Shown in pieces: positions 59,320 to 64,000 of a DNA stretch of 64,000 nucleotides. Within the stretch, counting starts at the first letter, position 1. Every line of letters begins with the position of its first letter. The notes under the pieces were generated by a model. It had not been told where the DNA came from. It was given only the letters and a program-made list of their open reading frames with translations, and searched no databases. Source of the DNA: Rhizobium sp. WYCCWR10014 (GTDB lineage Bacteria > Pseudomonadota > Alphaproteobacteria > Rhizobiales > Rhizobiaceae); NCBI RefSeq assembly GCF_001657485.1, contig NZ_LXFU01000051.1:359543-423542 (forward strand), given 5' to 3'. The translations under genes were made by a program, and so were the position numbers.

Positions 59320-59987
59320 GCGACCGTTTTGCTGGGGCGCCGCGTCCGTCGTACCGGCTGATCCCGTCGCAATTTCCCCCGATCGGGCTTTTCGAGACGG
59401 TAACGCGGGCGGCCGATCTCGAAGCCGTGATGGAGCTCGTCGGCTGGACCAACGACCGGCTCGTCGCCGACCGCATCCAACGGCTTCCCGAGGACCAATG
59501 GGTTTACGGCGTTGCCAATGCCAGCATTGTCATGGCGGCATTCCTGCATGTTGCGCCGGGAGGAATGCGCTTCAACGGCCCCGATCTCGGCGCCTGGTAT
59601 GCCGCCGACGATCTCCGCACAGCCGCCGCCGAGGTTGGCCATCATCTCAGGCGCGAGGCCGTCGCGCGTGGGGTCGCGACGATGGCGCGCACCTATCGAA
59701 GCTATTCGGCCGCTCTGATTGGCGATTACCTCGACATTCGCGGAGAGCAGACGCTACGGCCGGATGTCTATGACGGCACGAGCTATGCGGCGTCGCAAAT
59801 GCTGGGGGAAGAGGTGCGCTCGAGCGGCGGCGCCGGTATCCTCTATGACAGTGTCCGGCTGAGAGGTGGAGTGGCGATCGTCGCCCATCGGCCGCGCAAT
59901 ATTCAGGGCGTGCTGCAGGCCGACCACTTCGAAATCACCGTTTCCGCCGCCGACCGACGCATCGATGTCAGGAAGCTTGCGGCCTGA
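59316..59987 (+). CDS. RES-domain toxin, second pair
   Basis: 223 residues. The start is GTG 59316 in an ATGA-style overlap with the antitoxin stop. The RES landmarks are Arg in PSYRLIPSQFPPIG, the core GMRFNGPDLGAWYAADDLRT with Glu following in AAAEVGHHLRRE, and Ser in GILYDSVRLRGG. It is a divergent relative of the toxin at 23789-24511: the two share the layout but little sequence. It should act as an NAD+-degrading toxin (family knowledge). Confidence 0.9.
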   Translation: MSDRFAGAPRPSYRLIPSQFPPIGLFETVTRAADLEAVMELVGWTNDRLVADRIQRLPEDQWVYGVANASIVMAAFLHVAPGGMRFNGPDLGAWYAADDLRTAAAEVGHHLRREAVARGVATMARTYRSYSAALIGDYLDIRGEQTLRPDVYDGTSYAASQMLGEEVRSSGGAGILYDSVRLRGGVAIVAHRPRNIQGVLQADHFEITVSAADRRIDVRKLAA

Positions 59988-60024
59988 CCGCGGCAGGCTG
60001 CCGACACCGGAGATATGGTGACAC

Positions 60025-60666
60025 TCAAACCGGCAGTCGTTCGGCCCATGCCATCGCCGCCTTCGCCATCGTAGCGAGGTGATCGGCACTTGAGAAGCCG
60101 GAGATGGTCTTGCGCGGCTTGAGGTCGTGGTCGCCGTCCTCGAGCCAGAGGATCTCGATCCTGTCGGACAGATCGTAACCCTGCACCTCGTCCCGCGTGC
60201 CGAATTCGTCGCGTGTTCCCTGGCAGATCAGCGCCGGCGTCGTCAGCCCCCTGAGATGGCCGGTGCGCAGCTTCTGCGGCTGGCCGGGCGGATGGAAGGG
60301 ATAGCCGAGGCAGAGCAGGCCGGCGATCTTTCCCCGACCATGGAGATCGTCGGCGACCATGCTGGCGACCCGGCCGCCCATCGACTTGCCGCCGATGATC
60401 AAAGGGCTGCTGGCACCGAGCCCTTCAATGGCCGCCTCGTATTCGGGATTGAGCGTTTCGGCGCGCGGCGGCGGCTTGCGGCCTTCCGAGGTGCGGCGGG
60501 CGGCCATATAGGCGAATTCGAAACGGGCGACGCGGAAGGCGACGCTGGCGAGCGCATTTGCCGCTGCTGTCATCGATGCCGAATCCATCGGCGCGCCCGC
60601 GCCATGCGCAAGAAGGATCGTGAAGCGCGCATCCTCGGGCCCCTGCAGCAGAAACTTGTCAAGCAT
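60025..60666 (-). CDS. Alpha/beta hydrolase (KANL3/Tex30-like)
   Basis: 213 residues. The N-terminal block TILLAHGAGAPMDSASMTAA and the nucleophile segment LIIGGKSMGGRVASMVADDL are typical of the KANL3/Tex30 group of dienelactone-hydrolase-like proteins. Asp is in ICQGTRDEFGTRDEV and His in WLEDGDHDLKPRK. The substrate is unknown. It is transcribed alone and convergent with the RES toxin. Confidence 0.9.
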   Translation of the reverse strand: MLDKFLLQGPEDARFTILLAHGAGAPMDSASMTAAANALASVAFRVARFEFAYMAARRTSEGRKPPPRAETLNPEYEAAIEGLGASSPLIIGGKSMGGRVASMVADDLHGRGKIAGLLCLGYPFHPPGQPQKLRTGHLRGLTTPALICQGTRDEFGTRDEVQGYDLSDRIEILWLEDGDHDLKPRKTISGFSSADHLATMAKAAMAWAERLPV

Positions 60667-60736
60667 CGGTAATCCTCCATCCCATCGCCGGAACCAAGTC
60701 GACAGCCGTGACTTTTTCTTTGAAAGGAGACTGACA

Positions 60737-60919
60737 ATGTCGACGAATGATCAAAACGTAAAGCCCGAGCAACGGCGCCCTAGGGATGTCGGCGCCGTTC
60801 CCGAAAAGCCGGAGCCCGCCGACGCGGAATCGATGGCGCCGCCGGTGGTGCAGCCGGCTGGGGTCAGGGACAAAAGCGAACGACCCGCGGTCAATCCGAT
60901 CACCGGGGTCGCCTCCTGA
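60737..60919 (+). CDS. Small Pro/Glu-rich protein, probably disordered
   Basis: 60 residues from ATG 60737 with AAAGGAGACTGACA upstream, a strong ribosome site. The product (MSTNDQNVKPEQRRPRDVGA...) has no hydrophobic segment and many Pro, Glu, Arg and Lys. No family was recognised. Its start was chosen over longer frames because only this ATG has a ribosome site. A sigma70-like promoter and a terminator for a separate short RNA lie downstream. Confidence 0.65.
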   Translation: MSTNDQNVKPEQRRPRDVGAVPEKPEPADAESMAPPVVQPAGVRDKSERPAVNPITGVAS

Positions 60920-60961
60920 TCGACTACGGTCAATTATCGTGTAGAACCGCTGAACCGCCTC

Positions 60962-60990
60962 TTGAAACCCCGGCGGAAAGGGTCCATATA
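60962..60990 (+). promoter_or_regulatory. Sigma70-like promoter for a short RNA
   Basis: A -35 TTGAAA (60962-60967) and a -10 CATATA (60985-60990) are separated by 17 bp, about 70 bp upstream of a strong intrinsic terminator. Confidence 0.5.
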
Positions 60991-60996
60991 CCCGTC

Positions 60997-61092
60997 CTGC
61001 CTGAAAAATGGATGCGCGCGGTATCGACGTTGTCGAGCTGCTCGTGTCCGACAGGATAAGGGCGCTCCCCGCAAGGGTCGAGCGCCCTTTTT
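60997..61092 (+). ncRNA. Candidate small RNA with intrinsic terminator
   Basis: A transcript from the promoter at 60962-60990 would be about 95 nt and end at a 10-bp stem (AAGGGCGCTC, 61058-61067, paired with GAGCGCCCTT, 61080-61089) followed by TTT. There is a good promoter and terminator but no convincing open frame between them, although an ATG at 61008 begins a poor frame. It could also be the 3' end of the 60737 gene. No known sRNA family was recognised. Confidence 0.5.
61058..61092 (+). terminator. Rho-independent terminator
   Basis: The 10-bp perfect stem has a 12-nt loop (CCCGCAAGGGTC) and ends in a T run (CCCTTTTT). It is the clearest terminator in the window. Confidence 0.85.
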
Positions 61093-61701
61093 GCTTTACA
61101 GCGCTGGTGCTCGTGGCCGCAACTTGCATTGAGCGACCGCAAATTCGTCCCAGCGGGATGCGTCAAACTGGAATGAAGAGCTTCCAGGAGCAAAGACGCG
61201 ATCCATGATTTTTTCCCACGATAACGTGACGATGATCTGGGAAATTGATGCAGGTAGATTTCTGTCGCCGCAGGTCCTGACAACTCGAGCCCGCAACTAA
61301 CGAAAAATAAGAATTGGCTGGGGAACCTGTATTCTCACATCATTTCAATGACTTAGTGTAAAAGCCTTGAAATTCCCTCTGTTTTCCAATCGCGAGCGAC
61401 CGTGGATGCCACCTTTGTGCCCTGGGCATCAGTCAACTGGACGGTCTAACGGCAATAATTTCCGCTTTCGGGCCTCATGTTTGCGGCGAGGCGGCTAAAA
61501 GGCTCACGGCAGTTTTGCGCCTCCAAAGTGGTCATCGAGCCACCGGTCGACGTCGCCGCAAAGCGGACATTACGTGGTGAAAACACCCGGTCGCAGCGGA
61601 GCCATAAGCTGTCACCTCGCCATTTCAGTGACGAGGGCTCGGCACTGCAGTGTAGTGGCGCTATGCTGCAATCCGAAAAAGTCTAGTTCCGAAAGGACAT
61701 A
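61093..61701. other. Intergenic region, 609 bp
   Basis: No supported gene. Frames at 61093-61300 on either strand lack ribosome sites. An AT-rich part around 61290-61380 may hold a promoter for the LuxR-type gene. Confidence 0.5.
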
Positions 61702-62073
61702 TTGGCGAGTCTGATCCGGGGCGAGATGGCTTTATGGCTTGCTGTGCTAACGGCGAAGAACACCGGCAGACAAATGCCAGCACGGAGACAATACTGGCGG
61801 CAGCCTGAGATATTCCTCTTCCGCCCTTTCGCCGAGGCGCTCTACTGTTTCGAAGCACGGAACCGGCCGCTGGCAGACGCGGAAAATCCGCTTACCGGCC
61901 GGCAGCGGCAGATATTGACGATGATGGCGCAGGGCAAGACGAGCGGCGAGATCGCCGAGGAGCTGAACCTGTCGCGGCGCACGGTGGAGGCGCACCGCGC
62001 GAGAATGATGCGCTCCACCGGGATCAGGAACGCTGCGGAACTGATGGCCTGGTTCTCGACCGAGATGAATTGA
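61702..62073 (+). CDS. LuxR/FixJ-type HTH protein without a receiver domain
   Basis: 123 residues. The C-terminal half is a complete LuxR-type DNA-binding domain: NPLTGRQRQILTMMAQGKTS, GEIAEELNLSRRTVEAHRAR and MMRSTGIRNAAELMAWF. The closest resemblance is to FixJ-like response regulators, whose receiver domain is missing; the N-terminal ~57 residues are unrelated and not recognised. The start is TTG 61702 with AAAGGACATA. It may be a decayed or domain-swapped response regulator, or a stand-alone single-domain regulator. Confidence 0.75.
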   Translation: MASLIRGEMALWLAVLTAKNTGRQMPARRQYWRQPEIFLFRPFAEALYCFEARNRPLADAENPLTGRQRQILTMMAQGKTSGEIAEELNLSRRTVEAHRARMMRSTGIRNAAELMAWFSTEMN

Positions 62074-62142
62074 GGTGTGTTTGAGACGCATGAACGGCGT
62101 GTGGCCGATAGCTTCGGCCACACTAGCCGCGTGATACCGGAG

Positions 62143-62826
62143 TCAGCCGCTGATCGGCGGTCGCGACGGTGCAAGCCTCATGGTCTGTGAGTAGGCGAGC
62201 GGTGAACGGTTGCCCGGAAGATTGGCGTCAAGGATGAGTGTCTTCACATCGTCGACGCGAATATCGATTACGATGACATCCTCCAGCTTGTCGATCTGCC
62301 ATACGGCATAGCCGAGGCCTGGACCGTATCCGCAATCGCATTCGCAATAGCCGGATGTAAGCTGGTGGGGTAGACATGGCAGGAACATGATCAACGGCTT
62401 TGGCAAATCATAGCAGTGCCCTTCATAGGAGTAGCCGTATATGACGCCGATGCTCCTGCCTTTGTCATCGTCGCAGCATTTCTTGGAGGATATCTCCACC
62501 GGGAGAGCATAAACATCGAAACCCAGCAGGCCCGCGAGTGTGATTTTTTCCTTAAAAATCCCAAGGAAGTTATTGGGATCAAGGCTGTATGCCAGGCTTT
62601 TTCTTGCGATTTCTGCTATTTTCTTTGTATCGCCCTCGATGTTGTTGACGTGTAGGTCATTTTCGAGTCGTTTTAGTACCTCTTCCTCGGAATATACAAA
62701 GATGGGCGCGTGAGGAGCCGGGCGCCCATATAATCGCACTTCGCCTGGTCTATAGGCGCTATAGTTGGGAGGCGTTAGGCCTGTTGCGTTTGGACCTACA
62801 CCGGGATGGCAGCAGCAGTCGCTCAT
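62143..62826 (-). CDS. Cys-rich hypothetical protein, no family recognised
   Basis: 227 residues, GC noticeably lower than the surroundings. Cysteine clusters are in MSDCCCHPGVGP, SSKKCCDDDKGRS, and LTSGYCECDCGYGPGLGYAV; the last could bind metal or form disulfides. Other features are PAPHAPIFVYSEEEVLKRLE and LEDVIVIDIRVDDVKTLILD. There is no signal peptide or membrane segment, so it is presumably cytoplasmic unless exported by another route. It lies 25 bp downstream of the putative metalloprotease on the same strand, so the two are probably co-transcribed. GGGGAACATGAG begins the gene, giving a ribosome site. Confidence 0.75.
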   Translation of the reverse strand: MSDCCCHPGVGPNATGLTPPNYSAYRPGEVRLYGRPAPHAPIFVYSEEEVLKRLENDLHVNNIEGDTKKIAEIARKSLAYSLDPNNFLGIFKEKITLAGLLGFDVYALPVEISSKKCCDDDKGRSIGVIYGYSYEGHCYDLPKPLIMFLPCLPHQLTSGYCECDCGYGPGLGYAVWQIDKLEDVIVIDIRVDDVKTLILDANLPGNRSPLAYSQTMRLAPSRPPISG

Positions 62827-62851
62827 GTTCCCCTCCTATCATGGACTGGTT

Positions 62852-64000
62852 TCAACTGATGATTTCACGCCATACAAAATTTGCCTTGAGCCGTTCGGCC
62901 GCGACCCCGTCGACCGTTGCTGCAACCACCGCCCTTGCGACTTGATCAAGCGTCATGGTGTTTGGGTCGAGCGAGCGCAGCGACCCCGCGAGCGCGCTAC
63001 CGACCTGGTCGCGGGCGGTTTCGAGTGCCAGCTTGAAATAGAGCGGCCGGTCGCGGAACGATCGCTCGGTCAAGCCGCGAAACTCTTCGAATTGGTCGAG
63101 CGTCAATTCACGGAGATCGACGTCGAGCAGGCGCGGGTCGGCGAACCCTTCGCGAACCAATTGGCGGTGGTAGACGTCCACGATGCTGTCGAAGATCGCG
63201 CCGAGGAAGGGGAGCGAGCGGTCGTGCGGTTCGCGGGTGGTTTCCGACATGCGGCGGAAATTGGTAGCCAGCCGGATTTGCGTCTCGGGACTAGTCTCGG
63301 CGAAACGGTTGAGCTCGTTGGAGAGCAGAAGATTGCCTTGCGTCCGACGCAGCAGCCGGTCGGCGGCGGAATCGAAATGCAGCAGCGAGATCAGCGACAC
63401 ACAGTCGGAAAAGGCTTCCGAAAACGGGAAGAAATCGGCCTCGCGCGATGTGATCATCGGGATGCCGAGTTCCGACAGGCTGATGAAATGGCCGACCTCG
63501 TGGGCGATTGTGTCGAAGTTCAGCGCATAGGGCCGCAGCACGCCGCCGACATCGGAGGCTCCCAGCTCCAGATAGCCGTAGCCGGCATGGGCGTTGTCCC
63601 AGTCGACCAGGGGAATGATTTCCAGGCGGCGAAAGGCCGGGTCGAAGAACCAGCGGATGCGATGACCGAGATAGCTGTGCCAGATGTCGAGCACGAAATG
63701 TACGCAGGCATAGACGTGGACGCCGAGGTAGGCCCGCGATTTCGGGTCCATATTGTCGAAGTTGCGATCCGGGCCAGATCGTGCCGCCGGTCGCCGCTCG
63801 CCTTCGAACGGCGGCAGATCGTCGGGACCATAGGGCTGTTTTTCGATCAACGGATCGACCACGTACACCCACTGGTCGCTAGGTCCGTCACGGATCTCGT
63901 CGGGCAGGATCGAGAGCCAGACGCGATCGGGCTCTTCGTAGCCGGGGATGAAGGGAGGCTGGGGGAAAATCCAGAATCGTGTTCCGATGCGTGGGTTCAC
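62852..64000 (-). CDS. Putative gluzincin-type zinc metalloprotease, possibly truncated at the window edge
   Basis: 382 residues are visible. The first codon is GTG at 64000-63998, but the gene may continue off the edge. The zinc-binding HEVGH (in FDTIAHEVGHFISLSELG, near residue 165) is followed 24 residues later by SEAFSDCVSLI. The latter resembles the NEAFSD segment of thermolysin-type enzymes, whose Glu is the third zinc ligand (family knowledge). The rest, including VYVVDPLIEKQPYGPDDLPP, was not recognised. No signal peptide is visible in this part. It sits beside a Cys-rich partner gene of unknown family; substrate and role are unknown. Confidence 0.7.
   Translation of the reverse strand: MNPRIGTRFWIFPQPPFIPGYEEPDRVWLSILPDEIRDGPSDQWVYVVDPLIEKQPYGPDDLPPFEGERRPAARSGPDRNFDNMDPKSRAYLGVHVYACVHFVLDIWHSYLGHRIRWFFDPAFRRLEIIPLVDWDNAHAGYGYLELGASDVGGVLRPYALNFDTIAHEVGHFISLSELGIPMITSREADFFPFSEAFSDCVSLISLLHFDSAADRLLRRTQGNLLLSNELNRFAETSPETQIRLATNFRRMSETTREPHDRSLPFLGAIFDSIVDVYHRQLVREGFADPRLLDVDLRELTLDQFEEFRGLTERSFRDRPLYFKLALETARDQVGSALAGSLRSLDPNTMTLDQVARAVVAATVDGVAAERLKANFVWREIIS

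Noticed and set aside
60930..61283. Minus-strand frame across the candidate sRNA
   Set aside because: It runs through the terminator hairpin with no ribosome site or recognisable protein.
1..64000. tRNA, rRNA, phage or complete insertion sequences
   Set aside because: No tRNA or rRNA sequence, phage genes or intact transposase were seen by eye; only the IS5-type remnant at 17281-17418 was supported.

Overview
The window looks like chromosomal or large-replicon DNA of a Rhizobium-type alphaproteobacterium (R. leguminosarum/etli group or a close relative). The reasons are high GC coding sequence, a pcaDCHGB operon divergent from pcaQ, a diheme/ferredoxin adenylate cyclase like the one described from Sinorhizobium (CyaC), intergenic mosaic repeats of the kind common in rhizobia, and many small periplasmic proteins. 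No rRNA, tRNA, CRISPR array, phage or intact transposon was seen. The only IS trace is a short transposase 3' remnant near 17.3 kb. Species assignment is inference.

Layout. 1-6.1 kb: three glycosyltransferases and a truncated, degenerate ABC exporter, all on the minus strand. 6.2-12.1 kb: a peptide-type ABC importer operon (fused double ATPase, Tat-exported binding protein, two permeases). 12.3-13.6 kb: a class III nucleotide cyclase with unusual substrate-site residues. 14-15.4 kb: a UDP-sugar dehydrogenase. 15.6-17.4 kb: a TetR/alpha-beta-hydrolase pair with two matching operators, beside the IS remnant. 17.6-23.6 kb: a secreted Tudor-like protein, a DUF3095 protein, a methyltransferase, an ABC exporter, and an Rrf2 regulator divergent from a thioredoxin-reductase-like flavoprotein. 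23.8-24.9 kb: a RES-Xre toxin-antitoxin pair. 25.2-31.9 kb: a MoxR/DUF58/SpoIIM/RDD membrane operon. 32-41.6 kb: CyaC plus an FkbM methyltransferase, a GT4/deacetylase pair, hydrolases, an MBL-fold enzyme and small proteins.

41.9-58.7 kb is the most coherent metabolic block. Two paralogous GntR regulators sit beside quiC (3-dehydroshikimate dehydratase). Across from quiC runs an operon of a family 3 binding protein, AroQ, two permeases, an ATPase, a Gfo/Idh/MocA dehydrogenase and an AroE-like dehydrogenase. A few kb further on, pcaDCHGB and pcaQ encode protocatechuate ring cleavage. Together they could import quinate/shikimate-type compounds, convert them through 3-dehydroquinate and 3-dehydroshikimate to protocatechuate, and pass that to the beta-ketoadipate pathway. 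A TetR/saccharopine-dehydrogenase-like pair with a perfect 13-bp inverted-repeat operator lies between the two halves.

58.8-64 kb: a second, different RES-Xre pair, an alpha/beta hydrolase, a small disordered protein, a candidate sRNA with promoter and intrinsic terminator, a receiver-less LuxR-type HTH protein, and at the right edge a low-GC Cys-rich protein of unknown family behind a gluzincin-like metalloprotease (HEVGH plus SEAFSD). Functions are read from motifs by eye; no database search was possible.
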